Below are positions 17,932 through 26,270 of a stretch of 64,000 bases of DNA, piece by piece. Each line of letters starts with the position of its first letter. The stretch's first letter is position 1. The notes below the pieces were generated by a model that saw nothing but the letters and a program-made list of their open reading frames with translations, did not search any database and had not been told where the DNA came from. Made by a program: the position numbers and the translations under genes. This DNA is from Amycolatopsis orientalis DSM 40040 = KCTC 9412. GTDB lineage: Bacteria; Actinomycetota; Actinomycetes; Mycobacteriales; Pseudonocardiaceae. The DNA is taken from positions 186,001 to 250,000 of the forward strand of contig NZ_ASJB01000099.1 in NCBI RefSeq assembly GCF_000478275.1, read 5' to 3'.

Positions 17932-18906
17932 ATGCGGGATCTTTCGCTGCTGCCCAAGGCGCATCTGCACGTCCATCTCGAAAGCACCATCCGGCCGGAC
18001 ACGCTCCGTGACCTCGGCGAGGCCAACGGCGTCGCCGTCCCGGCCGAACAACCCGTTTTCGACGGATTCCGCGCGTTCGGTGACTACAACGGACTGCTCC
18101 GCTCCTGTCTGCGGCGGCCGGAGGACTTCGAACGGGTGGCGCGCGAGTTCTGCGAGGACCAGGTCGCGGACGGCGTCCGCTACGCCGAGGTCACCTTCAC
18201 GGCGGCGGCACACGGCGAACGGCTCGGCGAGCCGGACATGCCGCTCGCGTCCGTCCTCAAAGGACTCTCGACGGGCGCGGCCGAATACGGGCTCGTCACC
18301 CGGGTGATCCTGGACCACTCGCGCCGCCGACCGGTCGACCGCGCCCGGCTCACCCTCGACCTCGCGCGCCGGTACGCGCCGGACGGGGTGATCGCCATCG
18401 GACTGGCGGGCGAGGAGAAGTACCCGCTCGCACCTTTCGCGGAGATCTGCGACGAGGCCGACGAGGCCGGGCTGCACCTGATCCACCACGCCGGGGAGGA
18501 CGCGGGCCCGGACAGCATCCGCGAAGCGCTCGACCTCGGGCACAGCGAACGGATCGGCCACGGCATCCGGATCCTGGAGGACGTCGCGCTGGTCGCCGAG
18601 GTGCGGGAACGCGGTATCGCGCTGGAGGTCTGCCCGTCGTCGAACGTGACGCTCGGGCTCGTGCCGTCGTTCGAGGAGCACCCGCTCCCCCGGCTGGTCG
18701 ACGCCGGGCTCGTGGTCACCCTCAGCACCGACGTCCCGTCGGTCACCGGGACCACGCTGACCGACGAGTTCCTGCGCACCCGGGAGGCGTTCGCCTACGA
18801 CGATCTCGCGCTCGCCGGCCTCGCGAGGGCGTCCGTCGACGCGTCCTTCGCGCCCCCGGACCTCAAGCGTTCGATCCACGCCGGCATCGACGCCTGGCTC
18901 ACCTGA
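17932..18906 (+). CDS. Adenosine deaminase-like metal hydrolase, atypical
   Basis: 324-aa TIM-barrel deaminase of the adenosine/AMP deaminase superfamily. The first metal motif H-x-H is present (PKAHLHVHLEST), as are the catalytic His-Ala-Gly-Glu (HHAGED) and SERIGHGIRI. In the last metal motif the usual S-T-D-D-P reads STDVP: the zinc Asp is kept but the following Asp, which contacts substrate, is Val. The usual Gly after HLE is Ser. It may act on another purine or pterin substrate, or on adenosine with altered kinetics. The start ATG 17932 was taken just before MRDLSLLPKAHLH. Confidence 0.82.
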   Translation: MRDLSLLPKAHLHVHLESTIRPDTLRDLGEANGVAVPAEQPVFDGFRAFGDYNGLLRSCLRRPEDFERVAREFCEDQVADGVRYAEVTFTAAAHGERLGEPDMPLASVLKGLSTGAAEYGLVTRVILDHSRRRPVDRARLTLDLARRYAPDGVIAIGLAGEEKYPLAPFAEICDEADEAGLHLIHHAGEDAGPDSIREALDLGHSERIGHGIRILEDVALVAEVRERGIALEVCPSSNVTLGLVPSFEEHPLPRLVDAGLVVTLSTDVPSVTGTTLTDEFLRTREAFAYDDLALAGLARASVDASFAPPDLKRSIHAGIDAWLT

Positions 18907-18907
18907 C

Positions 18908-18969
18908 GCATTTCGTCCTCTGCTTGCGGTAGTTGCACACGCAAGGACCGCAAGCAGAGGACGAAACGC
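18908..18969. terminator. Long hairpin between convergent genes (TTTCGTCCTCT family)
   Basis: 20-bp perfect arms, TTTCGTCCTCTGCTTGCGGT (18911-18930) and its complement (18947-18966), plus outer GC pairs, sit between the convergent deaminase and glycanase genes. The position suits a bidirectional terminator. A related 29-bp hairpin occurs at 20561-20622 and a solo arm at 33690-33705. Confidence 0.65.
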
Positions 18970-18975
18970 AAGGGA

Positions 18976-20403
18976 TCAGCCGGTCGGGAAGTCGTCCGGC
19001 GTGCGGATGCGGTCCCGCACCCAGACACCGGCGGGCTTCAGCATCGACGTGCCGGTGAACGAACTCCCGGCACAGGTCCCGCTCTTGAACACCGCGCCGG
19101 AGCGGAAGTCGTCGGAGAAGTTCCAGTTGGTCCAGCCGATCTTCTTGGCGGCCAGCAGATCGAGGTACTTCTGCGAGTAGGTGAAGTCGTTCCCGCCGTC
19201 ACCCGTGTAGGTCTGGGTGCCGAATTCCGTGATGAACACCGGGATCCGGTCGGCGGTCCGCGCCAGCGCGTCGTAGTGCTCGTCCTGGTGCGACGCCGCG
19301 TAGAAGTGGAAGGTGTACATGATGTTGGTGGCGTTGACCGGGTTGTTCAGGATGTCGGTCTCGTCGCGCCCGTCGGAGATGCCGAACGTCGACCAGCCAT
19401 GGGTACCGAGGAAGACGACGCTGTCGGGGTCCTGCGCGCGGATCACCGGGATGATCTGCTCGGCGTAGCTCTTCACCCGTGCCCACGTGACGTTGTTCGG
19501 CTCGTTGGCGACGTCGTAGATGATGTTGACCTTGTCCTTGTGCCGCTGGGCGATCTCGGTGAAGAACGTCTTGGCGAGACTCAGGTTCGCGTTGGGGTCG
19601 CCCGGGTCGAGCTGATGCCAGTCGACGAGGACGTACATCCCGCGTTTCGTGGCCTCTTCGATGTAGTTGTGCATCATGTCGGTGTACTTGCGCGGATCGC
19701 TCTCGTAGCCGCCTTCCTGGATGTACATGGCGACCCGCAGGATGTCGGCCTTCCAGTCGGTGGCCAGCGCGTCCAGCGAAGCGGTCTTGACGCATTGGCT
19801 GTACCACTGGATCCCGTGCGTGCTCATCCCGCGCAGCTGGATGGGCTTGCCGTACTGATTGCACAGTTTGACGCCGCAGACGTGGAGCTTTCCGTTGATC
19901 TCCACCGGGGTCCCGGCGATCGGGCCGCCACCGCCGCCGTCGACGGACAGGGAGTCGGCGTTGGGCCCGCCGTTCACCGTGACGGCGGTGGTGCGGATCT
20001 TGTTGGTGCCCGCGGCGAGGTTCACCGTCGCGGCGACGGTGCGCCAGGTCGTCCACGCGCCGGTGCCCGCGAACGCGAGGTCGTCGACAGCCAGTGTTCC
20101 GTTGACGGTGACGTCGAGCGGGCGGTTGGCCGTGGTTCCGTTCGCGTAGCGGAAGGTCAGCGTGTGCTGTCCCGCCTGCGCGGCGGTGACGGTGTATTCG
20201 ACGTAGCTGCCGGTGACGTTGTCGTAGTTGACGAAACCGCTGCCGGTGAATCCCGCGTGGTTCGCTTCGACCACACCTTGCGAGATCAGCGCGTTCTCGG
20301 CTTCGTACTGGACGGGAGCCGCGGGAGCGGACTGGGCGGAGAGCGGGAGCGAGGCGGCCGCGAGGACCGTGACCAGCGCCGCGCGCCATCTTGGGCGTAC
20401 CAC
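18976..20403 (-). CDS. Secreted CBM-GH5 glycoside hydrolase (endoglucanase/mannanase type)
   Basis: 475-aa exported enzyme. A Sec signal peptide (MVRPRWRAALVTVLAAASLP ... SAQSAPAAP) precedes a beta-sandwich carbohydrate-binding module of CBM6/35 type (~30-155, YEAENALISQGV ... VDDLAFAGTG). A Gly-rich linker leads to a GH5 barrel (~165-470). The acid/base Glu is in YDVANEPNN and the nucleophile Glu in VFITEFGTQ. It would cut beta-1,4-linked plant polysaccharides, cellulose or mannan, outside the cell. It is convergent with the deaminase gene. Confidence 0.88.
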   Translation of the reverse strand: MVRPRWRAALVTVLAAASLPLSAQSAPAAPVQYEAENALISQGVVEANHAGFTGSGFVNYDNVTGSYVEYTVTAAQAGQHTLTFRYANGTTANRPLDVTVNGTLAVDDLAFAGTGAWTTWRTVAATVNLAAGTNKIRTTAVTVNGGPNADSLSVDGGGGGPIAGTPVEINGKLHVCGVKLCNQYGKPIQLRGMSTHGIQWYSQCVKTASLDALATDWKADILRVAMYIQEGGYESDPRKYTDMMHNYIEEATKRGMYVLVDWHQLDPGDPNANLSLAKTFFTEIAQRHKDKVNIIYDVANEPNNVTWARVKSYAEQIIPVIRAQDPDSVVFLGTHGWSTFGISDGRDETDILNNPVNATNIMYTFHFYAASHQDEHYDALARTADRIPVFITEFGTQTYTGDGGNDFTYSQKYLDLLAAKKIGWTNWNFSDDFRSGAVFKSGTCAGSSFTGTSMLKPAGVWVRDRIRTPDDFPTG

Positions 20404-20560
20404 TTTGTGCCTCCTTCAGATGCTGCGATGCATTCCGTGGAGCCGGGCGCGGCGAGCCCTCGTTAAGAAACCTTCCTAACGCGGACTAGTGTCACCATCC
20501 GGCCGAACCGCTGTCAACCGGGTGAACGGCGTGAACTGGGCGCTTCGGGCGTCGAGCCCC

Positions 20561-20622
20561 GCGTTTCGTCCTCTGGATGCGGTAGTTGCGCGTGCAACTA
20601 CCGCATCCAGAGGACGAAACGC
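20561..20622. repeat. 29-bp-arm perfect hairpin in a divergent intergenic region
   Basis: Arms 20561-20589 (begins GCGTTTCGTCCTCTGGATGC, then GGTAGTTGC) and 20594-20622 are perfectly complementary around a 4-nt loop. It shares the outer GCGTTTCGTCCTCT and GCGGTAGTTGC blocks with the hairpin at 18908. Unlike the others it lies between divergent genes (glycanase start 20403, transglycosylase start 20669), so it cannot terminate either. Confidence 0.7.
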
Positions 20623-20668
20623 AGAGCGGACGGCGGGCTTCACAACTTCTCCACAAGCGTCACGTACC

Positions 20669-21499
20669 GTGGAACCGGTGACCGCTTCGTCCCCTTCGAC
20701 CCTGGACCTCGTGGGCCAGTGGCAACCGCCGCCCCGGAAACGTGGTCCTCGTGGCTGCGTGATGCTCACGCTGCTGGTGGTGGGCGCCTTGATGGCCGGA
20801 GTCGTGTGGGTGGCGGTCAGCCTCGGCGACCGCGAGCCGGTGCCGGTCAAACCGGAGTTCGTCGTCCCCGCGCTTCAGCCCGCCCCGCGTTCCGCGATCC
20901 CCGGTGACGCCGGACCGCTGCCCGCGGAGGCCACGAAGGACGCCTGGATCGCGAAGGTGTCGGAGAACACGGATATCCCTTCACGCACGCTTCGGGCGTA
21001 CGTGAACGCGGCCGAGAAGACCGCGAAGGCCACTCCGCGTTGCGAGATCACCTGGGCGACCATCGCCGGGATCGGCCGGACCGAATCCCAGCACGCCCGG
21101 CACGACGGTTCCCGCGCCGGCGAGGACGGCGTCGTGACGCCGCCGATCATCGGCATCCCGCTCGATGGCTCCCCCGGGGTGCTCGCGGTGGTCGACACCG
21201 ACAAGGGTGCCCTCGACGGCGACCCGAAATGGGATCGCGCGGTCGGGCCGATGCAGTTCCTGCCCGCCACCTGGAAGCGGTACGGCGTCCGCGCGAACGG
21301 TGACGGCGCCGCGCCGGATCCGCAGAACATCGACGACGCCGCGCTGACGACAGCGCGGTACATGTGCGCGCGGGGCGGCGACCTCGGCAAGCCCGCCGGC
21401 TGGTGGAGCGCGGTGCTGACCTACAACAACTCCACCCAGTACGGGCAGGAAGTGTTCAGCAACGCCGACGCCTACGGGAAAGCCGCACTCAAGCCCTGA
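20669..21499 (+). CDS. Membrane-anchored lytic murein transglycosylase
   Basis: 276-aa wall-degrading enzyme with one N-terminal membrane anchor (CVMLTLLVVGALMAGVVWVA) and an extracytoplasmic SLT_2/lysozyme-like domain. The catalytic Glu is in AGIGRTESQHARHDG, with AVGPMQFLPATWKRYG and a Tyr-Asn-rich LTYNNSTQYGQEV block. It would cleave the MurNAc-GlcNAc bond during wall remodelling. Two GTG codons, 20669 and 20678, are possible starts; no clear ribosome binding site decides between them. Confidence 0.85.
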   Translation: MEPVTASSPSTLDLVGQWQPPPRKRGPRGCVMLTLLVVGALMAGVVWVAVSLGDREPVPVKPEFVVPALQPAPRSAIPGDAGPLPAEATKDAWIAKVSENTDIPSRTLRAYVNAAEKTAKATPRCEITWATIAGIGRTESQHARHDGSRAGEDGVVTPPIIGIPLDGSPGVLAVVDTDKGALDGDPKWDRAVGPMQFLPATWKRYGVRANGDGAAPDPQNIDDAALTTARYMCARGGDLGKPAGWWSAVLTYNNSTQYGQEVFSNADAYGKAALKP

Positions 21500-21500
21500 A

Positions 21501-21550
21501 GTCTCGTGAGTGGTGATGACGGTTCTAACCGTCATCACCACTCACGAGAC
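21501..21550. terminator. 24-bp-arm palindrome between convergent genes
   Basis: Arms 21501-21524 (GTCTCGTGAGTGGTGATGAC, GGTT) and 21527-21550 pair perfectly around a 2-nt centre CT. The stop of the convergent VWA gene (21542-21544) is inside the right arm; the transglycosylase stop ends one base before the left arm. A near-identical element with compensatory changes lies at 28544-28589. Confidence 0.75.
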
Positions 21551-22891
21551 CAACCTGGTCACCAGCCGGGTCAGCTGGTGCACGTTCCGGCATTCGTGCA
21601 TTTCGACGACCTCCGCGTAGGCGTGCGCCTCGGAGTCCCCGGTGGACCACAGCGCGGTCCGCTCGGGATTGAGCCAGTACGTATGCCTCGCCGCGGCGGC
21701 GATTCCGCGCACGGCGTCGAGGTTCGGGTCTCCGCCGTTGGTCCTGGCGTCGCCGAGGATGAGCATGGATGTCCTGGGGCCCACGGCGTCCGCGTAGCGC
21801 TCGGCGAATTCCCCCAGCGCGTGCCCGTAATCGCTGTGCCCGTCCCACCTGGTCAGCTCGGCGTCAGCGAGGATGCGCGCGCCCAGATCCTCCGGATCCG
21901 CGGCGCCGGTGTCGACGAGGTGGGTGATCTCGTCGCACGCGTCGATGAACGCGAACACCCGCACCTTGCTGAACTGATCGCGCAGTGCCTGGACGAGCAG
22001 CATGGTGAAGTTGGCGAAGCCGGCCACCGAACCCGACATGTCGCACAGCAGCACGATTTCCGGCCTTCCCGGCCGGTGCCGCCGGTACGACGGCCGCATC
22101 GGGACGCCGCCGGTGGACAGCGAACGCCGCAGCGTCCGGCGAAGGTCGATCTGCCCGCGCGCGTGACGGCGGCGCCGGGCGGCCAGCCGGGTGGCGAGCT
22201 TGCGCGACAAGGGCTGCACGACGCGGCGGAGTTCGGCGAGCTGCGCGCGGCTGGCGAGCAGGAAGTCGACGCGGTCGGCGGAGGGCGGGACGGCGTGCCG
22301 CGAAACCCTTTCCCGGCCACGGACTTCCGCGACCCGGCGGCGGGCCTCGGTCCGGACGAGGCCGCGGAACCCTTCGACCCGGCGGCGGACGTCGTCCCGG
22401 TCCAATCTGTCGGTGAAGTCGTCCGAAGTTCCCGCGCGGATCGCTTCGAGCACCCGGACGACGAGCGTCTGCGGCTGAAGCCGTTCCAGCGTCTGGTGTG
22501 CAGACCAGCCGCCGGTCCCCGCCGTGCCGCTGCCGTACTCCCCCAGCATGTCGACGGCGAGCCCGGCCAATTGAGTCAGTTCGGTCTGGTCGTTGTCGGC
22601 CAGCGCGGTGGCGAGGCGATCGCGCAACGAGGCCAGGTCGTCGACAGGGTCCTGCGACGGCGCGCCGACGCCGAGCGGGAAGTAGAGGTCGAACGTCGCG
22701 TCGAACACCGCGCGCTGACCGCCGCGCCGGACCAGTGCCGCCGCGAGCCCCTCCCGCATCTGCTCGCGTGAGGCGAGGCCCAGCACTTCGAGTGCCGCGG
22801 CGGCGTCGACCGTCTCACTGGGACCCGCCGGGATCCCGTGTTCCCGCAACGCTTCCACGAATTCGACGAGCCTGCCCGGCACGCCGCTCAC
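21542..22891 (-). CDS. VWA domain protein, CoxE-like partner of MoxR ATPase
   Basis: 449-aa protein. The C-terminal half is a von Willebrand A domain with an intact MIDAS motif (DMSGSVAGF, D-x-S-x-S) and conserved LILGDARTN. The N-terminal half is of the CoxE/YehP type (VEFVEALREHGIPAGPSETV). CoxE-like VWA proteins work with MoxR AAA+ ATPases as cofactor-insertion or enzyme-activation chaperones. The MoxR gene is directly upstream with a 4-bp overlap. The client enzyme is not adjacent; the molybdenum hydroxylase at 31-33 kb is a conceivable but distant client. Confidence 0.85.
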   Translation of the reverse strand: MSGVPGRLVEFVEALREHGIPAGPSETVDAAAALEVLGLASREQMREGLAAALVRRGGQRAVFDATFDLYFPLGVGAPSQDPVDDLASLRDRLATALADNDQTELTQLAGLAVDMLGEYGSGTAGTGGWSAHQTLERLQPQTLVVRVLEAIRAGTSDDFTDRLDRDDVRRRVEGFRGLVRTEARRRVAEVRGRERVSRHAVPPSADRVDFLLASRAQLAELRRVVQPLSRKLATRLAARRRRHARGQIDLRRTLRRSLSTGGVPMRPSYRRHRPGRPEIVLLCDMSGSVAGFANFTMLLVQALRDQFSKVRVFAFIDACDEITHLVDTGAADPEDLGARILADAELTRWDGHSDYGHALGEFAERYADAVGPRTSMLILGDARTNGGDPNLDAVRGIAAAARHTYWLNPERTALWSTGDSEAHAYAEVVEMHECRNVHQLTRLVTRLVS

Positions 22892-23769
22892 GAGTCGAGG
22901 ACCTTGCCGAGTTCCAGCCGCGCGTCCGCCTTCACGACGTCGTCCTGATGTTTGAGGATGACGCCGAGGCTCGCGCGGACGACGTCCTCGCCGAGGGTGT
23001 CGGCGCCGAGGGCGAGCAGCGTCCTGGCCCAGTCGATGGTCTCCGCGACCGACGGCGCCTTCCGCAGTTCCATCGCCCGCAGCGCGGTGATCACCTTGAT
23101 CACCGACGCCGCGAGCGCGTCGTCGACGCCGGGCACCTTGAGCCGCACGATGCGCTGCTCCAGTGCCGCGTCGGGGAAATCGATGTGCAGGAACAGGCAG
23201 CGCCGCCGCAGCGCCTCGGAAAGCTCCCGCGTCGCGTTCGAGGTCAGCACCACGAACGGTTTGCGCCCGGCGGTGATCGTGCCGAGTTCCGGGACGGTGA
23301 TCTGGAAGTCGCCGAGGACCTCCAGCAGCAGGCCCTCGATCTCGACGTCGGCCTTGTCGGTCTCGTCGATGAGCAGGACCGTCGGCTCGTCGCCCTTGAT
23401 GGCCGTCAGCAGCGGCCGGGCCAGCAGGAACTCCTCACCGAAGATGTCGTTGCGGGCTTCGTCCCATGTCTCGTCCTTGCCCGCGGTGATCCGGAGAAGC
23501 TGCTTCGCGTGGTTCCACTCGTACAGCGCGCGGGACTCGTCGACGCCTTCGTAGCACTGCAGCCGCACGAGCCGGGAGCCGCTGGCCTGCGCGACCGCCT
23601 TCGCCAGCTCGGTCTTGCCGACCCCCGCGGGGCCCTCGATCAGCAACGGCTTGCCGAGGGCGTCCGCGAGGAACACCGTGGTGGCGACGGCCGCCGAAGC
23701 CAGGTACCCGGTGTCGGCGAGCTTCGCCGTGACGTCTTCGACGGAAGTGAAGTACCCGGTCCCAGCCAC
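22888..23769 (-). CDS. MoxR-family AAA+ ATPase
   Basis: 293-aa AAA+ chaperone of the MoxR/CoxD class. Walker A (GPAGVGKTELAKAVA), Walker B (VLLIDETDKAD), sensor 1 (VVLTSNATRELSEALRRR) and the arginine-finger region are intact. The ATPase precedes and overlaps the VWA gene by 4 bp, the standard MoxR-VWA arrangement in which the ATPase remodels a metalloenzyme while the VWA protein docks the client. Confidence 0.9.
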   Translation of the reverse strand: MAGTGYFTSVEDVTAKLADTGYLASAAVATTVFLADALGKPLLIEGPAGVGKTELAKAVAQASGSRLVRLQCYEGVDESRALYEWNHAKQLLRITAGKDETWDEARNDIFGEEFLLARPLLTAIKGDEPTVLLIDETDKADVEIEGLLLEVLGDFQITVPELGTITAGRKPFVVLTSNATRELSEALRRRCLFLHIDFPDAALEQRIVRLKVPGVDDALAASVIKVITALRAMELRKAPSVAETIDWARTLLALGADTLGEDVVRASLGVILKHQDDVVKADARLELGKVLDS

Positions 23770-23790
23770 GCGGCCTCCCAGCTCGATCGC

Positions 23791-25236
23791 CTACCCGGCC
23801 GACTCTACGTCGCGGATCCGCTTGGGCAGCAGGAAACCGACCGCGAAGGTGAGCATCACCATCACCGCGACCACCCAGAACGTTCGCTGGGCGGCGGCCG
23901 TGGGATCGGCGGTCCCGGCGTCGAAGAACACCGTGCCCAGCAGCGCGAGCCCCAGCGCGCCGCCGACCTGCTGGAGCGAGGTCAGCGCGCCGGACGCCGA
24001 TCCGGCCTCGGCAGGTTCCACCCCGGACAGGGCGATCTCGAAGTACGGACCCATGATCAGCCCCGAGCCGATCCCGACCACCAGCAACGCGGGCGCGATC
24101 TGCCACGGGCCGGTCTCCGGGCCGAGGAGCAGCAGCAACGCGACCACCCCGGCGGTCATGATCAGCGCGCCGGTGTGCAGCACCTTGCGCCCGTGCTTGC
24201 GCACCGCCTGCACCAGGCCCATCCCGACGATCATCCCCAGCGACATCGGCACCCCGGTCAGCCCGGCCTTGAGCGGCGAGAAACCGAGCCCGAGCTGCAG
24301 GTACAGCGTGAAGACCAGACCGAAACCGGAGAACGCCGCGAAGTAGATCGTCCCGGTCGCCATCCCGGCGAGGAAGCTGCGCTTGCGGAACAGGCTCGGT
24401 TCGACCAGCGGGGCACCGCCGCGGCGGCTCTTGCGCTTCTCGAACCAGGCGAAGACCGCGAAGACCGCGACCGAGGCGGCCATCATCGCGAACGTCCACA
24501 GCGGCCAGCCGTATTCACGGCCCTGCACCAGCGGGAAGACGATCAGCAGCGCTCCGGTCGTGGCGAGCAGCGCACCGGGGATGTCGAGGGTGAGCGAACC
24601 GCCGGTCCGGGACGCGGGCAGGAACTTCAGCGCGGCCAGCACGGCCAGCGCGCCGATCGGGAGGTTGATCAGGAAGATCATCCGCCAGCCGGTGCCGAAG
24701 AGGTCGGCGTCGACCAGCCAGCCGGCGAGGATCGGGCCGCCGATCGCGGCCAGCCCCATGACCGGGCCGAACATGCCGAACGCGGACTGCAGTTCCTTGC
24801 CGGTGAACATCTCCTTCATCATGCCGAGGCCCTGCGGGACCATCGCGGCGCCGAAGAGGCCTTGCACCACCCGCGCGGTGATGATCATTTCGGGGCTCAC
24901 GGCGATCGCGCAGAACAGCGAACCGACGACGAAGCCGATCGCGCCGATCAGGAACATGCGCTTGCGGCCGAAGATGTCGCCGAGCCGTCCGCCGGTGAGC
25001 AGACCGGACACCATCGCGAGGGTGTAGGCCACGCCGAGCCACTGGATCATCGCCGTCCCGCCGCCGAGCGAGGCGCGCATGACCGGCCCGGCGATGCTCG
25101 TGACCGTCATGTCGAGCAGCTCCATGATCGAACCGGTCAGGATCACGAACAGGGCGGGCCAGCGCCAGCGGTACGGCGTCTCCGCGAGGGTGTTTTCCGA
25201 GGTCACGACGCTCGGGGTGTCCACTGTCATCGTCAT
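23791..25236 (-). CDS. MFS drug transporter, DHA2 (14-helix) type
   Basis: 481-aa drug:H+ antiporter-2 family exporter of about 14 helices. Motif A of the family is GGRLGDIFGRKRMFLIG and motif C-like glycine-rich segments lie in MGLAAIGGPILAGWLV. The N-terminal ELLDMTVTSIAGPVM contains the membrane Asp of DHA2 pumps. ATG 25236 (MTMTVDTP) was chosen; 25230 is also possible. It is divergent from a WYL regulator with an inverted repeat between the two, so drug- or metabolite-inducible export is likely. Confidence 0.86.
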   Translation of the reverse strand: MTMTVDTPSVVTSENTLAETPYRWRWPALFVILTGSIMELLDMTVTSIAGPVMRASLGGGTAMIQWLGVAYTLAMVSGLLTGGRLGDIFGRKRMFLIGAIGFVVGSLFCAIAVSPEMIITARVVQGLFGAAMVPQGLGMMKEMFTGKELQSAFGMFGPVMGLAAIGGPILAGWLVDADLFGTGWRMIFLINLPIGALAVLAALKFLPASRTGGSLTLDIPGALLATTGALLIVFPLVQGREYGWPLWTFAMMAASVAVFAVFAWFEKRKSRRGGAPLVEPSLFRKRSFLAGMATGTIYFAAFSGFGLVFTLYLQLGLGFSPLKAGLTGVPMSLGMIVGMGLVQAVRKHGRKVLHTGALIMTAGVVALLLLLGPETGPWQIAPALLVVGIGSGLIMGPYFEIALSGVEPAEAGSASGALTSLQQVGGALGLALLGTVFFDAGTADPTAAAQRTFWVVAVMVMLTFAVGFLLPKRIRDVESAG

Positions 25237-25253
25237 GGGACCAACGCTAAAGT

Positions 25254-25282
25254 CGATTCCGGCCACTTTCTGACCGGAATCG
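25254..25282. promoter_or_regulatory. Operator-like dyad CGATTCCGG / CCGGAATCG
   Basis: Perfect 9-bp inverted repeat, CGATTCCGG (25254-25262) and CCGGAATCG (25274-25282), lies in the 62-bp gap between the divergent DHA2 pump and WYL regulator genes. The position suits binding by the regulator and control of both genes. Confidence 0.55.
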
Positions 25283-25298
25283 GAGCGAATCTGGATTC

Positions 25299-26270
25299 AT
25301 GGCGAACACGAGTGCGCGGATGCTGCGGTTGCTGTCCCTGCTGCAGACACACCGCTTCTGGTCGGGAACGGAACTGAGCGACAAACTCGAGGTGAGCGAG
25401 CGGACGCTGAGACGCGACGTCGAACGGCTCCGCGAGCTGGGCTATCCGGTCAACGCGAGCCGCGGCGTCGCGGGCGGCTACCAGCTGCGGTCGGGCACGG
25501 TCATGCCGCCGCTGCTGCTGGACGACGAGGAGGCCGTGGCGATCGCGGTCGGCCTGCGGACGGCGGCGAGCGGCTCGGTCGAGGGTATCGAGGAGACTTC
25601 GGTCCGGGCGCTGACGAAGGTCGTCCAGGTGATGCCGCCACGGCTGCGCAGACGCGTCGACGCGCTCCAGGCGTACACGACGCCGGCTGCCGTCACGGGG
25701 CCGCGGGTCAACGCGGCCAGCCTGACGGTGATCGCGCAGGCCTGCCGGGACGACGAGCGGCTGAAGTTCGACTACGCGGCACGCGGTGGTGAGGAGTCCG
25801 CGCGGCTGGTCGAACCGCACCGGCTCGTCTCGCTCGGCCGCCGGTGGTACCTGGTGGCGTGGGACCTCGACCGGGTCGACTGGCGCACCTTCCGCGTCGA
25901 CAGGCTCACCGATCCGCGCACCACCGGCGCCCGCTACCGGCCGAGGGAGATCCCGGGCGGGGACGCGGTCAAGTTCGTCGAGGCCCAGATCAAGGCCAGG
26001 CCGACCACGCATACCCTGGTCGTCCGGGTCGACGCGCCGAAAGCGCGGGTCGAGGCGGCGGTGCGGTATCTCGGCGGCGCGCTCGAAGCGATCGACGAGC
26101 GGAGCTGCCGTCTGACGATGAACGTCGACACCTTCGACTGGCCCGTGCTGATCCTGGCCGCCATCGGCGCGCCCTTCGAGGTCGAGCGGCCGTCGGCCTT
26201 CAAGGATCACCTCGGCTCTGTCGCCGCGCTCTTCGCGCAGGCGTCCGGACAGCTAGCATCGGGCGCGTGA
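25299..26270 (+). CDS. YafY-type HTH-WYL transcriptional regulator
   Basis: 323-aa regulator with an N-terminal DeoR-like winged helix (residues ~5-60, RMLRLLSLLQTHRFWSGTEL; SERTLRRDVERLRELGY) and a WYL domain (~140-215). The W-Y-L signature is seen in RRWYLVAWDLDRVDWRTFRVD. A WCX C-terminal extension follows. WYL domains sense nucleic acids or nucleotides and often control stress or efflux genes. The divergent pump and an intervening dyad make a simple regulatory unit. Its stop overlaps the next gene start (GTGA). Confidence 0.87.
   Translation: MANTSARMLRLLSLLQTHRFWSGTELSDKLEVSERTLRRDVERLRELGYPVNASRGVAGGYQLRSGTVMPPLLLDDEEAVAIAVGLRTAASGSVEGIEETSVRALTKVVQVMPPRLRRRVDALQAYTTPAAVTGPRVNAASLTVIAQACRDDERLKFDYAARGGEESARLVEPHRLVSLGRRWYLVAWDLDRVDWRTFRVDRLTDPRTTGARYRPREIPGGDAVKFVEAQIKARPTTHTLVVRVDAPKARVEAAVRYLGGALEAIDERSCRLTMNVDTFDWPVLILAAIGAPFEVERPSAFKDHLGSVAALFAQASGQLASGA

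Noticed and set aside
22498-25377. A 959-codon open frame on the plus strand
   Set aside because: It runs antisense across the VWA, MoxR and DHA2 genes, all of which have clear family motifs; its product is Arg/Pro/His-rich low complexity, a high-GC shadow.
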